Below are positions 26,829 through 34,970 of a stretch of 64,000 nt of DNA, in pieces. Made by a program: the position numbers and the translations under genes. The notes beneath the pieces are model-generated. The model made no database searches and was not told the origin of the DNA. It saw nothing but the letters and a program-made list of their open reading frames with translations. Location: NCBI GenBank assembly GCA_965249835.1, contig CBDFMY010000002.1, positions 1-64,000 on the forward strand. Reading direction: 5' to 3'. Every line of letters begins with the position of its first letter. Position 1 is the first letter of the stretch. This DNA comes from JAHRAW01 sp965249835 (lineage in GTDB: Bacteria > Pseudomonadota > Gammaproteobacteria > Arenicellales > Poriferihabitantaceae).

Positions 26829-27149
26829 TTACTTAATCGTCCCCTTCGGCATCATCTGCGCGACCGACATGCGTTGCACTTTGATGCGCACACCTGCGGC
26901 GATTTCCACGGTGAGGAAATTATCATCAATGCTGGTTATTTTTCCCAGGGTGCCGCCGTTGGTTACGATCTCGTCTCCTTTTGCCAATTCCGCCACCATG
27001 GTTTTGTGTTGTTTGGCGCGTTTTTGTTGAGGACGAATCAGTAGCAAATAGAAGATGACGAAAATCAGCACCATGGGCAACAACCCCATCCAGCCGCCGC
27101 CACCCAGGATACTACTCTGCGCCCACGCATCGGAAATAAAAAAGTTCAT
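26829..27149 (-). CDS. yajC: Sec translocon accessory protein YajC
   Basis: A 106-residue single-pass membrane protein that associates with SecDF. The helix at about 20-42 (WMGLLPMVLIFVIFYLLL) ends in the conserved RPQQKRAKQHKTMV, followed by LAKGDEIVTNGGTLGKIT. GGAGA lies nine bases before the ATG. It is split from secD by the recombinase gene, so SecD and SecF expression may rely on read-through or a new promoter. Confidence 0.95.
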   Translation of the reverse strand: MNFFISDAWAQSSILGGGGWMGLLPMVLIFVIFYLLLIRPQQKRAKQHKTMVAELAKGDEIVTNGGTLGKITSIDDNFLTVEIAAGVRIKVQRMSVAQMMPKGTIK

Positions 27150-27207
27150 TGATTGCTCTCCGGATTAATTCGTTGAATGGATCGTTTGCGAAATGTTCGA
27201 GTGCGGG

Positions 27208-27216
27208 ATTATGCCA
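27208..27216 (-). promoter_or_regulatory. Candidate extended -10 promoter for yajC
   Basis: On the minus strand the sequence TGGCATAAT forms an extended -10 element (TGn plus CATAAT) about 60 bases upstream of the yajC start. No good -35 is visible, which is acceptable for extended -10 promoters. Found by eye. Confidence 0.3.
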
Positions 27217-27235
27217 TAACTTGCAGAACAGCGGG

Positions 27236-27490
27236 ACTCCTTTTGGCGTCCGGCTTTGCCGGACTATTAATGTCGTCACGCGTAGCGTGACTCCTTGTCC
27301 GCCGGGCTATTGGTGCCGTCACGCGTAGCGAGACTCACCAGGCGGCTTGCGCCGCCATCTGGATTCCCGCCTACCGGCGAGAATGACGAATCGGGGGTAA
27401 CAGTGAATTGAGAAGACAAAGGCGCGTTGAGAAGCCAAAGCACACGAGAGGAAGTCCGACGTAGCCGGACTATTAATGTCGTCACGCGGA
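27236..27490. repeat. Repeat block 5
   Basis: Palindromes TCCGGCTTTGCCGGA, TCACGCGTAGCGTGA and GGCGGCTTGCGCCGCC are followed by the CGCCTACCGGCGAGAATGAC module and the AATTGAGAAGACAAAGGCGC module. The final copy of the GTCGTCACGCG motif (about 27479-27489) contains the stop codon of the HAD gene. Confidence 0.8.
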
Positions 27491-28183
27491 TTGTGTCATT
27501 CCATCCACATCATTTGTAAACAACGCCGTCATCTCGGCGAAAGTCGCAACTTCGTGCGTTGGCGCAAATTCCCACGGGTCAAATACCGTCGTCGGATTGC
27601 GTCTCAACCACACTGCCTGCATACCGATGGCGCGCGCGCCGCACACATCGAAAGGATTACCGGAGATTAACCAACTGTGTTGCGCGAGTGCATCGGCGCG
27701 TTGTAGAAAATGATGATACACCGCCGGGTTTGGTTTGAATGTGGATACTTCATCAACGCTGACCACATCGGCAAAAAATTCGCGAATACCGGCATGGCCA
27801 AGTAGTTGTTCGAGATCATCCGGTGTGCCGTTGGAAAACGCATACATTTTTACTTTTGATTGCGACAAACGTTCGAGGCCATCCACCACATCGTTGAACG
27901 CCGGCAGATATAAATACTGCGCCATCAAATGCTCGCGTTGTTTGGATGAGAAGTCGGCGCGCCACTGCGCGCAACAAAAATCCAACGCCTGACGCGTGCA
28001 AACACGAAAATCCCGGTAGTGCGCCATTACCCCATAGCGAAAAGTATATTCCAGTTGTTTCTGTCGCCACTTTTCGGAAAATGTTTCGGCTTTGGCATCG
28101 TCGCCCAACATTTTTTTCAACGCGCCGGTAACGCCGGCGGTGTCGATCAAAGTTCCGTATACATCAAATGCGAGCGTGGTCAC
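27482..28183 (-). CDS. HAD-superfamily hydrolase, haloacid dehalogenase type II-like
   Basis: A 233-residue protein beginning with a GTG that overlaps the upstream stop codon (GTGA). HAD motif I is FDVYGTLIDTAG with the nucleophilic aspartate, motif II is YAFSNGTPDD, motif III has the lysine in VSTFKPNPAVY, and motif IV is SGNPFDVCGARAIG. The layout matches type II (L-2-) haloacid dehalogenases, but many relatives are phosphatases. Motif IV is usually written S-N-x-x-D; here it reads SGNPFD. The last codons, TQSA, lie in a repeat, so the C-terminus may be altered. It is cotranscribed with the acyl-CoA synthetase. Confidence 0.85.
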   Translation of the reverse strand: MTTLAFDVYGTLIDTAGVTGALKKMLGDDAKAETFSEKWRQKQLEYTFRYGVMAHYRDFRVCTRQALDFCCAQWRADFSSKQREHLMAQYLYLPAFNDVVDGLERLSQSKVKMYAFSNGTPDDLEQLLGHAGIREFFADVVSVDEVSTFKPNPAVYHHFLQRADALAQHSWLISGNPFDVCGARAIGMQAVWLRRNPTTVFDPWEFAPTHEVATFAEMTALFTNDVDGMTQSA

Positions 28184-30057
28184 CGAGGTGTTTCGTATAA
28201 GTTTTGGATTTGCGTCTTGAAACGCTCGCGCAATACCGGGCGTTTTATTTTTAATGTCGGAGTAAGGGCACCATCGGCAACGCCCCACGGCTCGGTGGTT
28301 ACCCACACCCGACGCACCGCCGCGTAACCGGGGAAATCTCGCAGGCATCGAGCGACTTTTTCCAGCATAAATTCTTCCACACGCGATTCGGACAACGCGG
28401 CTTGATTGGTTGCATCGACACCCAGTTGTTCGGCATGGCGCGCCCAACTTTGCGGGTTCAACACAATCAACGCGCATAAAAACGCACGACCTTCGCCGAT
28501 TACCACCGCCTGTTCAAACAACGGGTCATCGCAAATCGCCGATTCCATATCCGCCGGCGGCACCTTCTCGCCAGTCGCCAACACGATGATGTCTTTCAGG
28601 CGACCGGTGATGGAAATAAATCCGTCGGCGTTGATGGTGGCAAGGTCGCCGCTGGCAAACCAACCTTCGGAATCAATACACGCACCGGTGGCTTCCTCGT
28701 TTTGCCAGTAGCCGAGCATCACGCTTGGACTTCGCGCTTGCAATTCGCCATTGTCCGACAACCTGATTTCGGCGCCGATAAACGGTAAGCCGATGCTGGA
28801 CGGCTGGTTTTTTTTCAGCGTATTCACTGTCAGCGTGGGGCCGGTTTCGGTCAGACCATAGCCTTGCAAAATCTCAATGCCAAGAGCGATGAAAACGCGC
28901 GAGATGTTTAATGCCAACGGCGCCCCGCCGCTAATCACACAACGCAAATTTCCGCCAAAGCGCATTTGTATTTTTTTCGCCACCAACCGATTTAACACGG
29001 GCGACAAAAGTTGTGGCCAATTCCAGCTCGCACGCCCCTGGGAAATTTCAAAACGATGCCATCCGACATCCACCGCACGTTTAAATAACCATTTACTAAT
29101 CGCCGGGGCGTGTTCGACTTTCTCGTTGATGGCATTGTGCGCCCGTTCAAAAATGCGCGGCACGGCAATCATAATGGTCGGTTGAATGACCGCCATGTCG
29201 TCCGCCAACTGCGCAATGGAGCGATTGAACGCCACCTTCGCGCCAGCCATCATCGCCAAATAATAGCCGACCGTGCGCTCGAACATGTGGGACAACGGCA
29301 GAAACGACAGGAACTGATCATCGGGAAACACCGCCACGCTTCGAAGCCCGGCTTGCGCATTCATTAATATATTCGCGTGCGACAACATCACGCCTTTGGG
29401 TTTGCCGGTAGTGCCGGAGGTATAAACGATGGTGGCGAGGTCGTCGGGCTGCGCCGGTGATGTATTTTGCGCGGGTGGTTTTGTGTTTGACTGCGCGCCT
29501 TGTTCCAACCATCGTGCCAACGACATCACTCGCGCATCGTCTATCCCATCGAGTTCGTTATCGGTATCATCCAACACAACTACGCGCGCAAGTTCACGCA
29601 ATTGCGATGACTCGTCTTTCATCTGCAACCACATTGCGGCGTTCTCCAGCAACAACAAGCGCGCGCCGGTATGCCCCAGAATATAGGCGACGTTGTCCGG
29701 ACGATCCTCGGAATACAAGGGTGTCACCACCAAACCGGTAGCCATACACGCCTGATCGTAGATTATCCACTCGCGACGATTGCCCATTCGAATCGCCGCG
29801 CGCTCGCCCTGCGCCAAACCATCCGCCGCCATCGCTCGCCGCCAACATTCCACATCATCCGACATCTCCCGCCACGAATATTCCACCCATTCATCTCGCG
29901 CCGAATCAAATTGCGAATAAGCAATCTTGTCGGGGCTACGCCGCACCCGCTCGCGAAACAACCCATCAATAGTTTTGACTTCAACCGGGTCGATAACATC
30001 CATCCGCGGATTAGCGGCGATGGCGTCCTCGGGATAAATCGTTGCTTTGTCGTTCAT
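28180..30057 (-). CDS. Long-chain acyl-CoA synthetase (AMP-forming)
   Basis: A 625-residue adenylate-forming enzyme that activates fatty acids to acyl-CoA. The P-loop is IVYTSGTTGKPKGVMLSH, the substrate motif is QGYGLTETGP, and GWFASGDLATINADGFISIT with GRLKDIIVLATGEKVPP forms the hinge and C-terminal signature. The build matches the FadD15/FAA-type long-chain ligases. It lies between fadE (15 bases upstream) and the HAD gene (4-base overlap), forming a beta-oxidation operon. Confidence 0.92.
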   Translation of the reverse strand: MNDKATIYPEDAIAANPRMDVIDPVEVKTIDGLFRERVRRSPDKIAYSQFDSARDEWVEYSWREMSDDVECWRRAMAADGLAQGERAAIRMGNRREWIIYDQACMATGLVVTPLYSEDRPDNVAYILGHTGARLLLLENAAMWLQMKDESSQLRELARVVVLDDTDNELDGIDDARVMSLARWLEQGAQSNTKPPAQNTSPAQPDDLATIVYTSGTTGKPKGVMLSHANILMNAQAGLRSVAVFPDDQFLSFLPLSHMFERTVGYYLAMMAGAKVAFNRSIAQLADDMAVIQPTIMIAVPRIFERAHNAINEKVEHAPAISKWLFKRAVDVGWHRFEISQGRASWNWPQLLSPVLNRLVAKKIQMRFGGNLRCVISGGAPLALNISRVFIALGIEILQGYGLTETGPTLTVNTLKKNQPSSIGLPFIGAEIRLSDNGELQARSPSVMLGYWQNEEATGACIDSEGWFASGDLATINADGFISITGRLKDIIVLATGEKVPPADMESAICDDPLFEQAVVIGEGRAFLCALIVLNPQSWARHAEQLGVDATNQAALSESRVEEFMLEKVARCLRDFPGYAAVRRVWVTTEPWGVADGALTPTLKIKRPVLRERFKTQIQNLYETPR

Positions 30058-30071
30058 GCGCTTGCCCTCAA

Positions 30072-32483
30072 TTAAAAATCATCCACGCGGATTACTTCGG
30101 CAACCACTTTTCTGGTGCGACTCAGTAAACCCACTTCGTCGGTGCTTAGCACTTCTGCTACGCGCAACTCTTCGAGCCAGGCATCGTAGGTCTGCCCGGC
30201 GGTCGGTTCAAGATCTTCTTTTTGCAAACGCCGCCGCAACGCCTTGCTCTCGGTCATCAGCGCAAACGCGAGTTCAAGTTGCGCAGTAATTTCCGAGCGG
30301 TCGGTGGCGATATACATGTGTTCGGTCAGACGGTTGCGCGCCGCACCCGGCGTTTGCAGCACATCGGAAACCGCACGGCTAAGCGCATCGTCGGGTCGTT
30401 GCAGGTAACGCCCGCTGCCAAAAACGCCAAAAACATTAAAGCGCATCAATTTCCCCAGCAGCGGTCGCGGGTAATTGCGCAAAATGCCGTCCAGTGCTTG
30501 TTGCGCTTCGAACAACGCATAGCCGCAAGCCCAGTCGGCCAGTGCTTCCTCGTCGGCCGGCTCACCGTGATCTTTATATCGCTTGAGGGCGGCTGAAGCA
30601 AGATATAAATTGCTTAGTGCATCGGCAAAACGTCCCGACAACATTTCCCGTCGTTTCAGGTCGCCGCCGAGAAGGAACAAAGTTACATCCGCCAGAAACG
30701 CAAACGCCGCGCTCAAATGCTCAATGCTGCGCGTGTGTTTTTTGATGATTCCTTCACCGGTGCCGCGCGCCAGCCAACCGCGACTCAACGCACAAGCAGT
30801 AGAGCGAATTTTGTTGGCAACCACATGCGCGATGTGTTGGCGTATCGCATCATCGAATTGCTGCAACGCCTGATCGCGGTCTTCCATCGCCACCGCGTTA
30901 ATCTCGTCAAGCAAATGCGGATGACAACGCAACGAACCTTGCCCGAAGATGATCAAACTACGGGTTAATATATTTGCGCCTTCCACGGTGATGCCGATGG
31001 GAATTTGCTGGTAGGTGCGAGCGAGATAATTGCCGGGGCCCATGCAGATGCCTTTGCCACCATGCAAGTCCATGGCGTCGTTCACCACGCGCCGCGATAA
31101 ATCGGTGCATTGCTGTTTGACGATGGCCGACATCACCGCCGGTTTTTGTCCAGCCAACAAGGCGGTTGCCATCAACATGCGCCCGCTGTCCAGTAAATAA
31201 GTCAGCCCGCCAATGCGTGCGAGTGCGTCGATGATGCCTTCAAAGTTGCCAATCTCGGTGCCGAATTGTTCGCGGATTCGCGCATATCCACCGCTGCTTC
31301 GCGCCGCCACTTTTGCCGCTCCGGCGGCCGCGGCGGGCAGAGAAACGCCGCGACCGGCGGCCAGGGATTCCATCAACATGCGCCAGCCCTGACCAATTTG
31401 CTCCTGTCCGCCGATGACCCATTCCATCGGAATAAAAACATTCTTGCCGGAGTTCGGACCATTTTGGAAAGACCCATTCAACGGCAGATGTCGGGTGCCG
31501 ATGGACACGCCTTTGGTATCGGTCGGCACCAACGCGCAGGTGATGCCGAGTTCCTCCTGATCGCCCAGCAAACCGTCCGGATCATAGCCTTTGAATGCCA
31601 GCCCCAACAAGGTCGCAACCGGTCCCAGGGTGATATACCGCTTTTCCCAATTCGCCCGAAACCCCAACACCATCTTGCCGTTGTGTTTGGCTTTGCACAC
31701 CACGCCGCTGTCCGGCATACCGCTGGCATCCGAGCCGGCCCACGGATTGGTCAAGCCGAAACAAGGCGTTTCCTTGCCGCTGGCAAGGCGTGGCAGGTAG
31801 TGTTTCTTTTGTGCGTCGGTGCCGTAGTGATAGAGCAACTCGGCCGGACCCAGGGAATTGGGCACCATCACCGTTACCGCAACGCTTGTGCTGCGAGTCG
31901 CCAGTTTTTGCACGATGCAGGATTGCGCGTAGGCGGAAAACTCCAGCCCGCCGTATTCTTTCGCGGTGTTCAGTGCGAAAAACTTTTTACGCTTAATGAA
32001 GTTCCACACCGCCGGCGGCAAGTCATTTAATTCGTGGGTGATTTTCCAGTCATCCGACATCGCGCACAACTCTTCCACCGGTCCATCCAAAAACGCCTGC
32101 TCCTCATCGGTAAGCGCCGGGGCATCGGCATCAAACAAAATAGCCCAATCCGGCTTGCCGGAAAATAATTCCGCGTCCCACCACACCGTCCCGGCATCAA
32201 TGGCGTCTCGTTCGGTTTGGGAAATGGGTGGAATGGTTTTTTCCACCAATTCAAACAATGGCGTGGTGAGATATTTTTTGCGCAGAGACGGCGCATAAAA
32301 AAGCAACACCAACAACGGCACCAACACCGCCAGTAAAAGCAACGACAGCAACATACCGGCAACGCCGCTGAAAAGACCGAGGGTGAATACCGCGATAGCG
32401 GTAATCAGCCAGGTTTTCATCGACATGCGAAACCAGACGAAGGCGGCGAGCAATGCGAGTAGCGCGACAAGAACTAAAATCAT
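30072..32483 (-). CDS. fadE: Acyl-CoA dehydrogenase FadE
   Basis: An 803-residue flavoprotein of the long FadE type, the first dehydrogenation step of beta-oxidation. It has an N-terminal membrane segment of about 60 residues (two hydrophobic stretches), a middle acyl-CoA dehydrogenase core (FGLTNPWAGSDASG; MDLHGGKGICMGPGNYL), and the DUF1974-type C-terminal domain. E. coli FadE has 814 residues. Its first 57 codons and upstream region (32313-32547) are duplicated at 33541-33775. Confidence 0.95.
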   Translation of the reverse strand: MILVLVALLALLAAFVWFRMSMKTWLITAIAVFTLGLFSGVAGMLLSLLLLAVLVPLLVLLFYAPSLRKKYLTTPLFELVEKTIPPISQTERDAIDAGTVWWDAELFSGKPDWAILFDADAPALTDEEQAFLDGPVEELCAMSDDWKITHELNDLPPAVWNFIKRKKFFALNTAKEYGGLEFSAYAQSCIVQKLATRSTSVAVTVMVPNSLGPAELLYHYGTDAQKKHYLPRLASGKETPCFGLTNPWAGSDASGMPDSGVVCKAKHNGKMVLGFRANWEKRYITLGPVATLLGLAFKGYDPDGLLGDQEELGITCALVPTDTKGVSIGTRHLPLNGSFQNGPNSGKNVFIPMEWVIGGQEQIGQGWRMLMESLAAGRGVSLPAAAAGAAKVAARSSGGYARIREQFGTEIGNFEGIIDALARIGGLTYLLDSGRMLMATALLAGQKPAVMSAIVKQQCTDLSRRVVNDAMDLHGGKGICMGPGNYLARTYQQIPIGITVEGANILTRSLIIFGQGSLRCHPHLLDEINAVAMEDRDQALQQFDDAIRQHIAHVVANKIRSTACALSRGWLARGTGEGIIKKHTRSIEHLSAAFAFLADVTLFLLGGDLKRREMLSGRFADALSNLYLASAALKRYKDHGEPADEEALADWACGYALFEAQQALDGILRNYPRPLLGKLMRFNVFGVFGSGRYLQRPDDALSRAVSDVLQTPGAARNRLTEHMYIATDRSEITAQLELAFALMTESKALRRRLQKEDLEPTAGQTYDAWLEELRVAEVLSTDEVGLLSRTRKVVAEVIRVDDF

Positions 32484-32547
32484 GGCATCTTCGGGCGGGT
32501 GAACGGATGGCTATTATCCCACAGCATGGCGTTGACTTGAAGCGAAA
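32313..32547 (-). repeat. Original copy of the duplicated fadE 5' region
   Basis: These 235 bases (fadE codons 1 to about 57 plus 64 upstream bases) recur in the same orientation at 33541-33775 with about four differences by eye, so the duplication is recent. The 993 bases between the copies hold repeat block 6 and a DUF1640-like gene. Confidence 0.92.
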
Positions 32548-32870
32548 TTAGTATTGTCGCAACTCCGCCGCGTCTGGATTGCGCTTGCCTATTTTGCCCT
32601 CTCAATTTACTTGTTACCTATCATTCGTCATTCTCGCCGGTAGGCAGGAATCCAGGTGGCGGCGCAAGCCGCCTGTTGCGTCACGCTTGCGTAATGATAC
32701 TAATAGTTCGGCGTACCATGTTTTTTTGCGCGTATCATCCCTGATACGCGCCCTTCGGGCTCGCTTCGCTCGCGCCAATCAATTACATGGCGCTCCCGGC
32801 GATTTTTTCCCAATGTGCTTTGGTTTCTCGACGCGCTTTTGCCCTTTCAATTCACTGTTACCTATCATTC

Positions 32871-33028
32871 GTTGCGCGCCGTATTTTCGTTGTCAGGCAA
32901 GGCGCGCGAGGAGCGAGGGAAGGAGCATACATTAAGTATGTGACCGACCGAGCGACGAAGCACTACACTACACTACACTACACTACACAACGACCACAAC
33001 GACCATGGCGACGAAAAGGCAAGCGCAA
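32871..33028. mobile_element. MITE-like repeat element, copy 1
   Basis: The left end GTTGCGCGCCGTATTTTCG and right end CGAAAAGGCAAGCGCAA are imperfect inverted repeats (TTGCGC...TTTTCG against CGAAAA...GCGCAA). Inside are GGCAAGGCGCGCGAGGAGCG and CATTAAGTATGTGA, found in all copies. This copy is longer than the others because it contains a CACTA microsatellite. No transposase is encoded. Confidence 0.75.
32961..32988 (+). repeat. CACTA pentanucleotide microsatellite
   Basis: Five perfect head-to-tail copies of CACTA followed by CAC, then a two-fold ACAACGACC repeat. It lies inside the MITE-like element and replaces the GATGCGCAACAAAGC part found in other copies. Confidence 0.9.
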
Positions 33029-33155
33029 TCGTTATTGCCCGGCTTGTTTCGGATAATCCAGTAAAAAACTCAGCGGCGTTAGCCGCTATCCTTAATGGCG
33101 GCGAAGCCGCCGCAGTTGCGCGGCTTCGCCGCGTCTGGAGTTGCGCGGCTTATCC

Positions 33156-33422
33156 CTACGAAAGCAACCCGACAACCAAGCCGACCGTCAAAGTCGTCTG
33201 CACCGCCGCCACGCCTAACACAATCCCGATAGTCCCTTTGATGATTTCGCTTTTGACTTCGGCGATGTTGGTCTTGAGGGCGGTTATATCGCCCTTGGTC
33301 GCCACGTTTTCGTTGATGGCGACGTTGAATGTTTTAACCATCGCTTCCGCCAGGGGCTTGCTGGCTCCGGCGGCTTCAAGTTCTCTGGCTGCTTCAAGTG
33401 TATCGAATGCTGGCATAGTCAT
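33156..33422 (-). CDS. DUF1640-like small coiled-coil membrane protein
   Basis: An 88-residue protein starting MTMPAFDTLEAARELEAAG, then a coiled coil (VATKGDITALKTNIAEVKSE) and a C-terminal membrane helix (GTIGIVLGVAAVQTTLTVG). This order matches bacterial DUF1640/CCDC90-like proteins of unknown function. AGGGA lies eight bases before the chosen ATG at 33422. It sits inside the segment bracketed by the fadE duplication, and the duplicated fadE upstream region points at it. Confidence 0.65.
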   Translation of the reverse strand: MTMPAFDTLEAARELEAAGASKPLAEAMVKTFNVAINENVATKGDITALKTNIAEVKSEIIKGTIGIVLGVAAVQTTLTVGLVVGLLS

Positions 33423-33711
33423 CGTGCGTTTCCCTACGAGTTGATTGAGGATTGCAGTACACCACATTTCCGTGGCCGACGCAAACGGCGATTTTTTCCC
33501 TGCCTTGCCAGCGGGAATGACGGACTGGGAGGTTTTCTTTCAACGGCACCAACACCGCCAGTAAAAGCAACGACAGCAACATACCAGCAACGCCGCTGAA
33601 AAGACCGAAGGTGAATACCGCGATGGCGGTAATCAGCCAGGTTTTCATCGACATGCGAAACCAGACGAAGGCGGCGAGCAATGCGAGTAGCGCGACAAGA
33701 ACTAAAATCAT
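33394..33711 (-). pseudogene. Duplicated fadE 5' fragment
   Basis: The first 57 codons are nearly identical to fadE (MILVLVALLALLAAFVWFRM at the start), then the frame runs into unrelated sequence for 48 codons and stops at 33394. It cannot make a dehydrogenase. If translated, it would yield the two membrane segments of FadE with a short tail. It overlaps the DUF1640-like start by 29 bases. Confidence 0.85.
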
Positions 33712-33775
33712 GGCATCTTCGGGCGGGTGAACGGATGGCTATTATCCCACAGCATGGCGTTGACTTGAACCGAAA
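33541..33775 (-). repeat. Second copy of the fadE 5' region
   Basis: Direct duplicate of 32313-32547. Both ends stop abruptly (CAACGGCACC at the left, TTGAA-CGAAA at the right), so the borders are clear. The upstream part presumably still carries the fadE promoter, facing the DUF1640-like gene. Confidence 0.92.
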
Positions 33776-33854
33776 CGGGCATCCCGTAGCCACAAAAATC
33801 ACGCATGCCCTATAATCCGCCGCCCATTCACGCCCGTTCGCATGGCATAACCGC

Positions 33855-34685
33855 ATGAAATCCCGCATCCGCTTCCCGGCATTGCTCGTCGCAGGGCTGT
33901 TGCTGTCGGCAGTTCACGCGCAAAAACCCGATGTGTTTTTGCTCAAGACCTACGACGGCACGCAGGATGTGGTGGGCTGGGTGATGAGCGAGAAACTCGA
34001 CGGCGTGCGCGGGATTTGGGACGGCAAGCAACTGCTGAGCCGAAACGGCAATGTGTTGCACGCGCCGGAATGGTTCACCCGGGATTTTCCGCCGTTTGCT
34101 CTGGATGGCGAGTTGTGGACGCGGCGTGCGGATTTCGAAAACATCGTGTCCATTGTGCGCAGAAAAAATCCCGATGAACGTTGGGCGCAGGTGCGTTATC
34201 GCATTTTTGAAGTGCCGCATCAAGCCGGGGGTCTGCTGGAACGGCTGGCGGTATTGGCGGATTATCTGGAACAACATCCCAACGACCACTTGCAAATCAT
34301 CCGGCAAATCAAAGTCAGAAACGCCGACCAACTCAGTGCTTTTTTAGCGGAGGTAAACGCGGGCGGCGGTGAGGGGGTAGTGGTGCGCGACCCCGCTTTG
34401 CCCTATCGCACCGGTCGATTGTCCTCGGCATTGAAGGTGAAAAATTATTTGGACGCCGAATGTGTGGTGCAAAAAATACTGCCCGGCAAAGGTAAATACA
34501 CCGGCAAAATGGGCGCGCTTCAATGCCGGATGATGGACGGGAAACTGATCAAAATCGGTTCGGGATTCACCGACCAAACCCGCGCCCAGCCACCCGCCGT
34601 CGGTAGCGTGATTACTTTCAAGTATTATGGTTTGACGCGAAAAGGCAATCCACGGTTTCCGGTGTATCTGAGACGCAGACCATAA
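33855..34685 (+). CDS. Periplasmic-type ATP-dependent DNA ligase (LigE)
   Basis: A 276-residue minimal ATP-dependent DNA ligase. A signal peptide (FPALLVAGLLLSAVHA, cleavage near residue 22) points to the periplasm. The nucleotidyltransferase motif I is SEKLDGVRG with K47 as the AMP-accepting lysine. Later ALDGELW (motif III), GGGEGVVVRDP (motif IV) and ALKVKNY (motif V) follow, then the OB domain. LigE proteins seal nicks in extracellular or incoming DNA in bacteria such as Neisseria and Vibrio, possibly in competence or biofilm. It lies between fadE fragments and aceE with no partner. Confidence 0.92.
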   Translation: MKSRIRFPALLVAGLLLSAVHAQKPDVFLLKTYDGTQDVVGWVMSEKLDGVRGIWDGKQLLSRNGNVLHAPEWFTRDFPPFALDGELWTRRADFENIVSIVRRKNPDERWAQVRYRIFEVPHQAGGLLERLAVLADYLEQHPNDHLQIIRQIKVRNADQLSAFLAEVNAGGGEGVVVRDPALPYRTGRLSSALKVKNYLDAECVVQKILPGKGKYTGKMGALQCRMMDGKLIKIGSGFTDQTRAQPPAVGSVITFKYYGLTRKGNPRFPVYLRRRP

Positions 34686-34840
34686 ACACGGGCGGGCGTC
34701 TGGTGAAAACCCGCCAGTTGGGATACACTCAAACCGTTCGTTTGCGTAACGATAACGCCAAATAAACAAGGGTCATGACAACTTAAGCAATCATCGCCGG
34801 CGGCGAAAATGACAAAAAATTTGTTTTTTATTACGAAAAA

Positions 34841-34964
34841 CATTGAGCGCAGCATATTTTTTGGTAGGCGAGGCGCGCAAGGCGCGAGCGAACGCGCCTA
34901 CATTTAGTAGGTAAGTGAGCGCACGCCGTAGCGCACCAAAGCATAACGAAAAATAGGCAAGCGA
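34841..34964. mobile_element. MITE-like repeat element, copy 2, abutting aceE
   Basis: It runs from CATTGAGCGCAGCATATTTT to AAAATAGGCAAGCG, ending seven bases before the aceE ATG. Internal GGCGCGCAAGGCGCG and CGCGCCTACATTTAG match the other copies. Its right end therefore forms most of the aceE leader, with a GCGAG that may act as a weak ribosome site. The 150 bases before it, after ligE, show nothing recognisable. Confidence 0.75.
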
Positions 34965-34970
34965 GTATCA

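Larger units (their letters stand above)
32548..33155. repeat. Mosaic repeat block 6
   Basis: It contains the roughly 100-bp stretch shared with 25460-25560 (32625-32725), a copy of the hairpin module with GATACGCGCCCTTCGGGC (32728-32807), a full MITE-like element (32871-33028), and a module with AACTCAGCGGCGTTAGCC (33066-33150) matching block 2. Open frames here, such as one encoding RALRARFARA, recur in other copies and are translations of repeats. Confidence 0.85.
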
